Positions 40,445-47,991 of a DNA stretch of 64,000 nt are shown one piece after another. Under the pieces are notes generated by a model. It saw only the letters and a list, made by a program, of their open reading frames with translations, was not told the origin of the DNA and did no database searches. This DNA is from JACMLX01 sp040384325 (GTDB lineage: Bacteria > Gemmatimonadota > Gemmatimonadetes > Gemmatimonadales > Gemmatimonadaceae): positions 248,001-312,000 of the forward strand of contig JAZKJL010000005.1 in the NCBI GenBank assembly GCA_040384325.1, given 5' to 3'. Position 1 is the stretch's first letter. Every line of letters begins with the position of its first letter. The translations under genes and the position numbers were made by a program.

Positions 40445-41572
40445 TCAGCCCCAGCCCCGCGCGCGGATCGCCTCGGAATGCTGACCCAGCGTCGGCGGCG
40501 GCAGGCGCACCGCGCCACCGACGCTCGACGGCACGCCGGTGAGCGGCGACGCCCCGACGTCGGCCAAGGCTTCGAGGACCGTCCGCACCAGGCCCACCGG
40601 AACCCCGACCCGCTCGCAGCGCACCTTCCACTCCACGGCCGGGGCGGTGCGCAACACCCGCTGCACGGCGTCCACGCACCGCGCGCGATTGACGACGCGT
40701 CCCGAATTACTGTCGAGTTCGCTGTCCGCCGCGAGGTCGACATCGCCGAGGACACCGGTCAGCGCCCGCCACTGCGCATCGCTGCCGACGGCGATCACGA
40801 TCGGTCGGTCGCTGGTTTCGAAGAGCTGGTACGGCACCAGGTTGGCGTGCGCGTTGCCCCACCGCATCGCCTCCTGCCCCGAGACGAGCGCGTTCTGCGC
40901 CACGTTGGCGAGCGCGGCCACTGCCGTTCCGGCCAGGCTGACCGACAGGTGACGCTGCGCGGCGGTGCGGCGATCGCGACCGACCAGCGCCGCCAGGATC
41001 GCGATCGCGGCGTCCTTGCCGGTCAGCACATCGATCAGCGCCACCGCCGTCCGAAGCGGTGCACCGTCCGGTTCGCCGGTGACACTCATCCATCCCGATT
41101 CCGCCTGCACCGCGAAATCGTATCCCGGCCGCTCCGGCTGATCTGGATATCCTCCGATCGTACACCAGATCAGCGCGTCATTTTCCGACAGCATCTGGGC
41201 AGCATCGATGGATTTACGCGACAACACGCCCGGCAAGAAGTTCTCGACGACCACGTCTGCTTCGCGCGCCAAATCGCAGATCAGCCGCTGATCCTCCGGC
41301 ACCGACAGGTCCGCCGACAGCGAGCGCTTGTTCCGGTTGCAGCTCAGGAAGTACGCCGACTCGCCGCGACTGTCGAAGGGCGGACCCCACCCGCGCGTGT
41401 CGTCACCCGCTCCAGGGCGCTCCACCTTGATCACCTCCGCTCCCAGATCGCCGAGCATCATGGTGCAGAGCGGTCCCGCCAGCACCCGGCTGAGGTCGAG
41501 CACGCGCAGGCCTTGAAGAGGTGCGGAACCACTTATGCCTCCAAGTTCCGCTTGCTGCGGCGATGATGTCAT
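40445..41572 (-). CDS. CaiB/BaiF family CoA-transferase
   Basis: 375 residues. Class III CoA-transferase signatures: LQGLRVLDLSRVLAGPLCTM, LGDLGAEVIKVERPGAGDDT, NRNKRSLSADL, ADVVVENFLPG, and the catalytic Asp in GYDFAVQAESGWMSVTGEPDG. It moves CoA between carboxylic acids in the cytoplasm. No partner hydratase or ligase gene lies nearby, so the substrate is unknown. It lies just upstream of the ECF sigma gene on the same strand, with about 170 bases between. Confidence 0.92.
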   Translation of the reverse strand: MTSSPQQAELGGISGSAPLQGLRVLDLSRVLAGPLCTMMLGDLGAEVIKVERPGAGDDTRGWGPPFDSRGESAYFLSCNRNKRSLSADLSVPEDQRLICDLAREADVVVENFLPGVLSRKSIDAAQMLSENDALIWCTIGGYPDQPERPGYDFAVQAESGWMSVTGEPDGAPLRTAVALIDVLTGKDAAIAILAALVGRDRRTAAQRHLSVSLAGTAVAALANVAQNALVSGQEAMRWGNAHANLVPYQLFETSDRPIVIAVGSDAQWRALTGVLGDVDLAADSELDSNSGRVVNRARCVDAVQRVLRTAPAVEWKVRCERVGVPVGLVRTVLEALADVGASPLTGVPSSVGGAVRLPPPTLGQHSEAIRARGWG

Positions 41573-41751
41573 GTCGGTGCCATGATTGCGCGCATCATCC
41601 GTACATATCCACGGTGCGGCGCCGAGGTGTTATGCACCACGTTGCCTCACTTGCATTTTGGAGTCGCGCCATTATTCTTCGCCTGTTGTTACGCAGCCGC
41701 GTCGCGCCCACGGGCGCTGACGTGGCGCTTCGTTGTATCTGACGCGCCATC

Positions 41752-41767
41752 CGGATGCTTGCATCCG
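41752..41767 (+). promoter_or_regulatory. 7-bp inverted repeat ahead of H1-tailed protein gene
   Basis: CGGATGC-TT-GCATCCG, 24 bases before the ATG and 10 bases after a TATCTG that could be a -10 (41736-41741). It has the form of an operator. The 219-base gap upstream is lower in G+C than its surroundings and holds no other gene. Confidence 0.35.
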
Positions 41768-41791
41768 ACACGACAGCGCCCATCAATCTGT

Positions 41792-42583
41792 ATGGAACCC
41801 ATGACTCCCGACGTGCCGGTTGCTCCCACGGAGGTTCCGGCCGCTCCGGCGGCCCCCGTGAAGCGCAGCCCCGGTCATCGCGGCACCGACATTCGCGACA
41901 CCGTCGCGGAAATGACAGCCCGCGCGAACGAAATCCAGTTCGAGGCAGGCAGCAAGATGGCGAACGCGCTGCGGAACATCGTGCGCGCGGCGATCGCGGA
42001 CACCGAGCTGAGCCTGGAAAGCACCCGCGACGTGGTGGATTACTTCCGCCGTCGCGCCCTGATGTCCACCGAGGATGCGCAGGGCCTGCTGGACGAGGTG
42101 GCTGAGTACGCCTCCAAGCGGAAGCCGGTCGAGCCGCCCCCGGGCAAGACGCCCCTGGGCAAGCCGAACGCCGCCAAGGTGACGCCGCTCGCGAGCCTGG
42201 CCGAGGCGCTGTCGCTGCCCGCCACGCCGGTGAGCAATGCTGGACGCCCCACCGCGGGTCCGCCGACGATCTCGTCGCCGGCGCCCGCACCGGTGAAGGT
42301 TGCACCGCCGACGCCGATCCCGGAGCCGACGGTCATCCCGCTCGCCAAGACGTCGATTGCGAAGGCCGCAGCACCAAAGGCTGACGCCAAGCCGGCCGCG
42401 GCGAAGGCTGAAAAGCCCGCTGCCGCACCTGCAGCAAAGCCGGCTGTCACCCCCAAGGCTGCAGCAGCCCCGGCTGCGAAGTCGGCCGCCAAGTCTCCCG
42501 CCAAGGCCGCCCCGGCGTCCAAGGCTCCGGCCAGCAAGGCCGCGGCAAAGCCCCCCGCGAAGTCGGCTGCGAAGAAGAAGTGA
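41792..42583 (+). CDS. Coiled-coil protein with histone H1-like Lys/Ala/Pro tail
   Basis: 263 residues from the ATG at 41792 (another at 41801). Residues about 30-105 form a helical domain (DIRDTVAEMTARANEIQFEA, NALRNIVRAAIADTELSLES, LMSTEDAQGLLDEVAEYASK). Residues 110-190 are Pro-rich. The last ~70 residues are AAKP/KAAA-type repeats ending AAKKK, like eukaryotic histone H1, AlgP and PhaF. A helical N-domain plus an H1-like tail recalls PhaF-type phasins, so a nucleoid or granule-associated role is possible. No PHA synthase is seen nearby. Confidence 0.75.
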   Translation: MEPMTPDVPVAPTEVPAAPAAPVKRSPGHRGTDIRDTVAEMTARANEIQFEAGSKMANALRNIVRAAIADTELSLESTRDVVDYFRRRALMSTEDAQGLLDEVAEYASKRKPVEPPPGKTPLGKPNAAKVTPLASLAEALSLPATPVSNAGRPTAGPPTISSPAPAPVKVAPPTPIPEPTVIPLAKTSIAKAAAPKADAKPAAAKAEKPAAAPAAKPAVTPKAAAAPAAKSAAKSPAKAAPASKAPASKAAAKPPAKSAAKKK

Positions 42584-42615
42584 ACCCCGGGCGACTCGTC
42601 GCCCCGATGGATCTG

Positions 42616-42655
42616 GATGCCCGCTGCGCCTCACGGTGCCGCGGGCATCTTGTTT
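42616..42655 (+). terminator. Terminator after H1-tailed protein gene
   Basis: GATGCCCGC pairs with GCGGGCATC around a 16-base loop, followed by TTGTTT, 32 bases after the stop codon. Confidence 0.65.
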
Positions 42656-42710
42656 CCGACCCGCCCTCACGGACCCAGACGTCGGCCGTGCAGCGGGTTC
42701 GCGCGGGTGA

Positions 42711-42751
42711 TAGCTTCGCCCGCCATGCCGCTCCAGCCGCTGCCCGCGTGA
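42711..42751 (+). promoter_or_regulatory. Candidate leader ORF coupled to GHMP kinase start
   Basis: TAGCTT (42711-42716), 8 bases, then ATG opening an 8-codon ORF (MPLQPLPA) whose TGA overlaps the GTG start of the kinase as GTGA. If transcription begins about 7 bases after TAGCTT, the mini-ORF is leaderless and hands ribosomes to the GTG. Confidence 0.45.
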
Positions 42752-43698
42752 ACGCGCCCGATGTGATCGCCAGCGCCCCTGCCAGGATCGACCTCGCCGG
42801 GGGTTGGACCGACGTGGCGCCGTACACCACCGAGGTCGGTGGCGCGGTCTGCAACGTCGCCATCGAGCTGCGCGCCACCGCCACCGTGACGGCGGCGCCG
42901 CGTTCCGAGCCTCCGCCGGACGCGCTGGTACGTGCCGCCTGGCAGCGCGCCGGCGAGCCACGGGTGACGATCACGCTCGAGAGCGAAATCCCAGTGGGCT
43001 CCGGGCTGGGCGGCTCTTCGGCAGCGGGAGTGGCGCTGGCCGCCGCCCTCGCCGCGTGGCGTCGCGCGACACTGACGCCACACGAGCTGGCCGAACTCAG
43101 CCGAAGCACCGAGACGGAAACCCTCGGACTGGCGGGCGGCTGCCAGGATCATTTCGCCGCCGCCTTCGGCGGTGCCCTCTTGCTGGAATGCCGGAGGGAA
43201 ACGAGGGTCACCACCGTGCCGTTGATGGCGGCGACGATGGAGGAGCTGGAGCGCCGGGCGTTCATCGCGTTCACCGGAGAATCGCGGATGTCGTCGCGCA
43301 CTATCACGGCAGTGATCGATGCGTATCGCAACAACGACCCGATCACCTGCGGTGCGCTCCGAACCATGGCGGCACTCGCCCCGCAGATGGCGACCGCGCT
43401 CGAAAGCGGTGACATCGATGCCCTCGGCGGGCTGTTGGCACTGCAGTGGGATGCCCAGCGCGCGCTGCATCCGACCATCACCACCCCGCTCATCGATCGC
43501 ATCGTGGCCGATGCCGCGCGCGCGGGCGCGCTCGGCACCAAGGCGCTCGGTGCGTCGGGCGGCGGCTGCGTGCTGGTGGTCGCGGGCGCCGGCGCCGAAG
43601 CATCGGTGCGCGCGGCCATCACCCGGCACGCCGCACTCCTGCCGCTCCGCATCGCGCGGACCGGCGTCCAGCTCCACACCTCCGGCACGGCCCCCTGA
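42748..43698 (+). CDS. GHMP family sugar kinase (heptose/fucose-type)
   Basis: 316 residues from the GTG at 42748. The opening SAPARIDLAGGWTDVAPYTTEVGGAVCNVAI is the signature of the HddA/fucokinase branch, which phosphorylates the anomeric position of sugars. The ATP loop is PVGSGLGGSSAAG (82-94) and the C-terminal motif 3 is LGASGGGCVLVV. A neighbouring heptose pathway is not visible, so the exact sugar is open. The stop shares its A with the ATG of the M20 peptidase (TGATG), so the two are coupled. Confidence 0.87.
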   Translation: MNAPDVIASAPARIDLAGGWTDVAPYTTEVGGAVCNVAIELRATATVTAAPRSEPPPDALVRAAWQRAGEPRVTITLESEIPVGSGLGGSSAAGVALAAALAAWRRATLTPHELAELSRSTETETLGLAGGCQDHFAAAFGGALLLECRRETRVTTVPLMAATMEELERRAFIAFTGESRMSSRTITAVIDAYRNNDPITCGALRTMAALAPQMATALESGDIDALGGLLALQWDAQRALHPTITTPLIDRIVADAARAGALGTKALGASGGGCVLVVAGAGAEASVRAAITRHAALLPLRIARTGVQLHTSGTAP

Positions 43699-44855
43699 TG
43701 CCCATCCGACCCGGCGATGCCCGCGGCCTGACCGAGACCCTCGTTCGGGTCGACTCGCGCAATCCGACCCTCGTACCCGGTGCCCCGGGCGAATCCGGCT
43801 GCGCCCACGTGCTGGCCGAAGTGCTCGGCGGATGGGGATTCCGCCTCGAATGGCAGGACGTCCGCGACGGACGGGCGAACCTGCTGGCCCGCATCGGCAA
43901 TCCGGCGCCCTCGGCACCGGTGCTGATGTTCAACGGCCACCTCGACGTGGTCGGCACCGACGGGATGACGCACGCCCCCTTCGCCGCCGAAATTCGCGAC
44001 GGCCTGCTCTACGGCCGCGGCAGCTGCGACATGAAGGCCGGCGTGGCAGCGATGTGCGTGGCCGCCTGGCAGGCCGCGCAGCAGCCGATCCGCGGTGAGA
44101 TCATCGTGGCCGCGGTGGTCGACGAGGAGTTCGAGTCACTCGGCACCCGCGCGATGCTGGAGCGCGGCACGCGGGCCGACGTGGCGGTGGTCACCGAGCC
44201 GACGCGCCTCGCCATCTGCCCTGCGCATCGCGGGTTCGTCTGGCTCGAGTTCACCTTCACCGGCCGCGCCGCCCATGGCAGCCGGTACGAGCTGGGGATC
44301 GATGCGATCCAGCACGCGGCCCATGTGCTCGGCGCCTTGGAGCGGTTTCAGCGCACGGTGCTGCCCACCCGCACCCACCCGCTGCTGGGGCGCGCGTCGC
44401 TCCACGCCTCGACCATCGCCGGCGGGGTCGGCTGGAGCACGTATCCGGACCGCTGCATGCTCCGCGTCGAGCGTCGCACCGTGCCCGGCGAGACGAGCGC
44501 CACGGTGCTGCACGAAGTGGAGGTCCTGCTGGCCGAGCTACGGAAGGCCGAGCCGCAACTCTCGGTCAGCGTGCGGATCGACACCGCGCAGGGGCCAAGT
44601 GACGTGGCGGTGGATGCGCCGCTGGTGCGCCGGCTGTCCGCCGCGCACGAGCGCGTCCGCGGCAACGCACCGCCGGTGGAGGGGCTGAGCGCCTGGACCG
44701 ATGCCGCGCTGCTCAACGATGCGGGCATTCCTGCGGTGTGCTTCGGGCCGGGTGATATTGCCCTCGCGCACGCGGCCACTGAATACGTGCCGCTGGACGA
44801 GATCGACGCTGCGACCGCCGTACTCACGGCCTTCGCACTCGATTGGTGCTCCTGA
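43698..44855 (+). CDS. M20 family metallopeptidase/deacylase (ArgE/DapE-like)
   Basis: 385 residues from the ATG at 43698, coupled to the GHMP kinase. Metal and catalytic residues: NGHLDVVGTD (His, Asp), LYGRGSCDMKAG (bridging Asp), VDEEFESLGT (Glu-Glu), VTEPT (Glu) and a late His in ALAHAATEYVP. A dimerisation domain with GRAAHGSRYELG is inserted. Members remove acyl groups or amino acids using two zinc ions. ArgE, DapE or a carboxypeptidase are all possible. Confidence 0.9.
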   Translation: MPIRPGDARGLTETLVRVDSRNPTLVPGAPGESGCAHVLAEVLGGWGFRLEWQDVRDGRANLLARIGNPAPSAPVLMFNGHLDVVGTDGMTHAPFAAEIRDGLLYGRGSCDMKAGVAAMCVAAWQAAQQPIRGEIIVAAVVDEEFESLGTRAMLERGTRADVAVVTEPTRLAICPAHRGFVWLEFTFTGRAAHGSRYELGIDAIQHAAHVLGALERFQRTVLPTRTHPLLGRASLHASTIAGGVGWSTYPDRCMLRVERRTVPGETSATVLHEVEVLLAELRKAEPQLSVSVRIDTAQGPSDVAVDAPLVRRLSAAHERVRGNAPPVEGLSAWTDAALLNDAGIPAVCFGPGDIALAHAATEYVPLDEIDAATAVLTAFALDWCS

Positions 44856-45088
44856 CTTCTGATGACACGGACCTGCCGGTGACTGCAGCACAGTACGACG
44901 CGTTGGAGCGTGCGATCGTGGATCGCTCGCGGGTGGCGATCCGCATCAACGGTGCCGAGATGGTGGTGATTCCGGAGAAGATCCAGCTGAAGGGCGGTCG
45001 CGAACTGCTGGTGACGCAGAATCCGTCCAGCGGACTGCCGCTGCTGCTGAACATCGACGACATCGAGCGACTAGAGGTCGTGCGATGA
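44846..45088 (+). CDS. Small conserved-looking protein coupled to RNase H-like gene
   Basis: 80 residues from the GTG at 44846 (TTG at 44843 and GTG at 44879 are alternatives). It overlaps the M20 gene end by 10 bases, and its TGA overlaps the next ATG (ATGA). It is a compact alpha-beta domain (YDALERAIVDRSRVAIRING, AEMVVIPEKIQLKGGRELLV, LLLNIDDIERLEVVR). No family is recognised. Tight coupling on both sides suggests it acts with the RNase H-like protein. Confidence 0.65.
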   Translation: MLLTSDDTDLPVTAAQYDALERAIVDRSRVAIRINGAEMVVIPEKIQLKGGRELLVTQNPSSGLPLLLNIDDIERLEVVR

Positions 45089-45708
45089 GCGCGCGCTTCC
45101 CGCTGGTGGCCGTGTACGCGGACGAAAGTTGCCTCGGCAATGGCAAGCAGGGCGCCACGCCGGGCGGCGCTGGCGGGCTGGTGGAGTTCCAGTTGCGGAG
45201 CGGAGAGCTGGTCTGCCGCGACTTCTGGATCAGTGAGCCCGACACCACCAACAATCGCATGGCACTGCAGAGCGTGATCCAGGCCTTCACCCACCTGTCG
45301 GCGAAGGGTGAGCAGCTGAGCGTGGTCTTCACCACCGACTCGCGCTACCTCGTGGATGGCATGACCAGCTGGGTACACGGCTGGGCGCGCAAGCAGTGGC
45401 GAAAGGCCGACGGCAAGCCGGTGGAGAACATCGCGCTCTGGCAGCAGGCACTGCACGCCGTGCGCGCCGGCGGGCACGAAGTGGAGTGGCGCTGGGTGCG
45501 CGGCCATGCCGGGCATCCACAGAACGAGTGGGCGAATCACCTCGCGACGACCGCCGCCGCCAACCAGACGCAATCGGGTGGGCTGATCGAGTCGGGGTTC
45601 GCGGCCTGGATGGAGTCGCTCCCCGCCGCCGTTCGTCGCAGCGGCCCGCCCTCACCTTTTCCGCAGCCTGCCGCATTCACGGCAGCCAAGACCCTTCCCG
45701 CCGCGTGA
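45085..45708 (+). CDS. RNase HI-like protein with two catalytic carboxylates replaced
   Basis: 207 residues. It aligns along its first ~155 residues with E. coli RNase HI (VAVYADESCLGNG, DTTNNRMALQSVIQAF, TTDSRYLVDGMTSWVHGW, WRWVRGHAGHPQNEWANHLA). Catalytic Asp10 and Asp70 correspond to Asp13 and Asp85, and His124 to His141. Glu48 is Ala60 and Asp134 is Asn151. Glu48 is essential in E. coli, so RNA:DNA hydrolysis should be poor or absent; nucleic-acid binding may remain. An extra Pro/Ala C-terminal tail of ~45 residues is present. Confidence 0.85.
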   Translation: MSARFPLVAVYADESCLGNGKQGATPGGAGGLVEFQLRSGELVCRDFWISEPDTTNNRMALQSVIQAFTHLSAKGEQLSVVFTTDSRYLVDGMTSWVHGWARKQWRKADGKPVENIALWQQALHAVRAGGHEVEWRWVRGHAGHPQNEWANHLATTAAANQTQSGGLIESGFAAWMESLPAAVRRSGPPSPFPQPAAFTAAKTLPAA

Positions 45709-45716
45709 CGCATCCA

Positions 45717-45728
45717 TATTCTGCAGCG
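45717..45728 (+). promoter_or_regulatory. Leaderless -10 element ahead of nuclease-like gene
   Basis: TATTCT-GCAGCG-ATG, 6-base spacing. It lies just after the RNase H-like stop, so the next gene can be expressed on its own as well as by read-through. Confidence 0.5.
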
Positions 45729-46751
45729 ATGATTGCTGACCCGACCGTCCTCGATCGCATCTTCGACCGGCTGGTCCGGACGCTGACCGTCGGCAGCCCC
45801 GACCAGCTCTCGGCCACGTTCAAGGTGTCGGAACTGGTGCACGCGCTGGTGCCGTACCGCACCTACCGCGGCGAACTGGGTGTGGACACGATCCAGGATT
45901 ACGAACACGCGGTGCTCGAGCTGCTGGCCGGTGAACGCGGGCTGCTGGTAGTGGACCCCGACACGGTGACCGCGATCCGTCGCGAGTTGGCGTCGCCGGA
46001 TCCGGACACCGGCATGCTGCATCGCCTCGGCACCGTGGACGTCCGTCTCGGTGCCATCCGCCTGCCGGTCACGGTCGAGCCGCGTGCCGCAACGCGCGGT
46101 GATGACGCGACGCGCGACGCCGCACCCAAGGGTTCGATCCTCTCCGACGCGATCGCGATCGGCGCTGCGCTCGACCTCGAAGATGCGGCGCTGGCGCGCT
46201 CCGGCTCGGAGCCAGCCGTCGTGCGGCCTGCCGCCGTCGCTCCACCGCCGGCACCGGCACCGAGCGCGGCGACCTTGCCGTCGGTGGCGGACCTGGTGGT
46301 GCGCTTGCCGGCCGATCCGCCGGCCACCACGCCGCTGCAGGCGGTGCGTGGTGTCACGATCGCCAACCCCGCCACACTCTCGCGCATCACACCGCTCCAC
46401 ACGCCCTCGGTCTACGGCGACCCGATCGACTTCCGCGGGTTGCGGCACGCCCCGGTGGACATCGGCGGCGTGATCCTGCTGTTCGGCATGATCGCGCGCG
46501 ACCTCGGGTTCAACATCGAGGCCATGTCGAGCGGCTTCCCGCGCTGCGAGGCGAAGCGTCAGGTCACCTTCGGCAAGTGGGCGCGCCTGCGCATCGACTT
46601 CGAGCTCGAGAGCCGGCACTTCCGTGATGCCGGCCGCAACCCGTCGTCAGTGGACCTGCTGGTCTGCTGGCGCGACACCTGGTCCGATCGCCCGTCCACG
46701 CTCGACGTGCTGGCGCTGGACCGGGTCCTTCCGACGCTGCCGCGGGAGTGA
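45729..46751 (+). CDS. Unknown protein with possible PD-(D/E)XK-like C-terminal domain
   Basis: 340 residues. Residues 1-105 are a compact alpha-beta domain (LDRIFDRLVRTLTVGSPDQL, HALVPYRTYRGELGVDTIQD). An Ala/Pro-rich linker covers 115-200. The C-terminal ~110 residues contain GVILLFGMIARDLGFNIEAM, GFPRCEAKRQV, WARLRIDFELESRHFRDAGR and SVDLLVCWRDTW. The FPxCEAKR...RIDFExxSxxF...DLLVCW order resembles a family of predicted restriction-like nuclease domains. That assignment is from memory of the pattern and is not certain. Leaderless -10 upstream; coupled to the Zn-ribbon gene by GTGA. Confidence 0.6.
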   Translation: MIADPTVLDRIFDRLVRTLTVGSPDQLSATFKVSELVHALVPYRTYRGELGVDTIQDYEHAVLELLAGERGLLVVDPDTVTAIRRELASPDPDTGMLHRLGTVDVRLGAIRLPVTVEPRAATRGDDATRDAAPKGSILSDAIAIGAALDLEDAALARSGSEPAVVRPAAVAPPPAPAPSAATLPSVADLVVRLPADPPATTPLQAVRGVTIANPATLSRITPLHTPSVYGDPIDFRGLRHAPVDIGGVILLFGMIARDLGFNIEAMSSGFPRCEAKRQVTFGKWARLRIDFELESRHFRDAGRNPSSVDLLVCWRDTWSDRPSTLDVLALDRVLPTLPRE

Positions 46752-46990
46752 CATCGATGGTGATCACTGCATCCGTCGATCGCGGCGGCCCCTGCCCGTT
46801 CTGCACCCACGCGCTGCCTGCCGGACGCGCGGTGACGTTTTGTCCGCACTGCGGGATGAACGTCACCGTGGCCCAATGCCCCGCCTGCAGCAGCGAGGTC
46901 GAACCGGGATGGCACTACTGCGTGACCTGCGGGCGTGACGTGAGTTCGCTGCCCGTGACCCAGGGCACGGTGCGGCGCGACGCTCAGTAA
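46748..46990 (+). CDS. Tiny double zinc-ribbon protein
   Basis: 80 residues from the GTG at 46748, overlapping the previous stop (GTGA); an ATG at 46757 is also possible. Four CxxC knuckles, CPFC, CPHC, CPAC and CVTC, make two zinc ribbons of the DZANK type. It probably binds nucleic acid or protein. Placement directly behind the nuclease-like gene suggests an accessory subunit. Its stop overlaps the convergent KAS III gene end by 7 bases. Confidence 0.75.
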   Translation: MTSMVITASVDRGGPCPFCTHALPAGRAVTFCPHCGMNVTVAQCPACSSEVEPGWHYCVTCGRDVSSLPVTQGTVRRDAQ

Positions 46991-47991
46991 GTGAGCGCGG
47001 CGCCGCCCAGCGAAAGGCCGGCGGCGAGCCCGAACAACAGCACGCGGTCACCACGCTGGATGCGCCCCGACGCCACCGATTCGGCGAGTGCGAGCGGAAT
47101 CGACGCAGCGATGCAGTTGCCGCGGGTGGCGAGGTTGGTGATCACCTGATCCTCGCGGAAGCCGAGCAGTTTCCAACCCAGTTCGATGCCATGCCGGCTG
47201 GCCTGGTGCGGCACCACGGCGGCGATCTCGTGCCGCTGCCAGCCAGCGGTGTCGCAGAGCCGATCCATGAACGGCAGCAGCAACGGCGCGGCCTTCCTGA
47301 ACAGCTGCGGCCCACGCATGGCGAAGAGGTTGTGCGCCGAGGTCGTGGCAGGATCGTTCGGGTGATGCAGCGTGCCACCACCAGCGATCTGGCTCAACTC
47401 CGCACCGCTGTGCCAGGTCTGCAGCTGCGTGCCATGCAGCCGGCTGTCGGTCTCTCCCGCATGCGAGACGACCACCGCCGCTGCTGCGTCGCCGAACAAC
47501 ACCGCGCTCTCCGGCTCGTGCGGGTTCATGCTATGCGACACGTTCTCGCTGCTGAACACCAGCACGTGCCGATGCGCGCCGGCGGCCACCAGCCGTGCCG
47601 CGACATCGAGCGCGGCGAGGAAGGAGAGGCAGGTGGCGTTGACGTCGAAGCACGAGGCGACGCCCTCGGGGGCACCCAGTTCGCGCTGCACGAACACCGC
47701 CGTGCAGGGAATGGCCTGCTGCGGCGTGCTCGACGCGCCGATGATCGCCGTCAGGTCCGCGGCCTCGATTCCAGCCATGCCCAGCGCTTCGCGCGCCGCC
47801 GCCGCCGCCATGAATGCCGACGACTCGCCCGCGCAGCGACGGCGTGCGACGACGCCGGTGCGCTGCGCGATCCAGCCCTCGGCCAGCCCGAGATCCGCCT
47901 CCAGTTCCGCATTCGTGACGACGCGCGCCGGGAGGTAGCTGCCGATACCGGCAATGCGAACCGGTAGTGCCGGTGAAGTCGGTGTCGTCAT
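46984..47991 (-). CDS. KAS III-type 3-oxoacyl synthase (FabH/OleA-like)
   Basis: 335 residues from the ATG at 47991, overlapping the ligase stop (ATGA). Active-site triad Cys121 (VNATCLSFLAAL), His262 (VPHQAS) and Asn292 (RGNCIAAS); GSYLPARVVTN at the start and GLAAGLSLGGAALTY at the end are FabH-like. It should condense an acyl-CoA or acyl-ACP by a decarboxylative Claisen reaction. No malonyl-ACP genes are near. Being last in an operon with an SDR, an AMP-forming ligase and a metallo-hydrolase points to specialised long-chain lipid chemistry, as with OleA, rather than bulk fatty-acid synthesis. Confidence 0.88.
   Translation of the reverse strand: MTTPTSPALPVRIAGIGSYLPARVVTNAELEADLGLAEGWIAQRTGVVARRRCAGESSAFMAAAAAREALGMAGIEAADLTAIIGASSTPQQAIPCTAVFVQRELGAPEGVASCFDVNATCLSFLAALDVAARLVAAGAHRHVLVFSSENVSHSMNPHEPESAVLFGDAAAAVVVSHAGETDSRLHGTQLQTWHSGAELSQIAGGGTLHHPNDPATTSAHNLFAMRGPQLFRKAAPLLLPFMDRLCDTAGWQRHEIAAVVPHQASRHGIELGWKLLGFREDQVITNLATRGNCIAASIPLALAESVASGRIQRGDRVLLFGLAAGLSLGGAALTY

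Noticed and set aside
41582..41791. Extension of the H1-tailed protein to an upstream ATG
   Set aside because: The extra 70 residues have atypical composition and lower G+C, and lie over promoter-like sequence and an inverted repeat.
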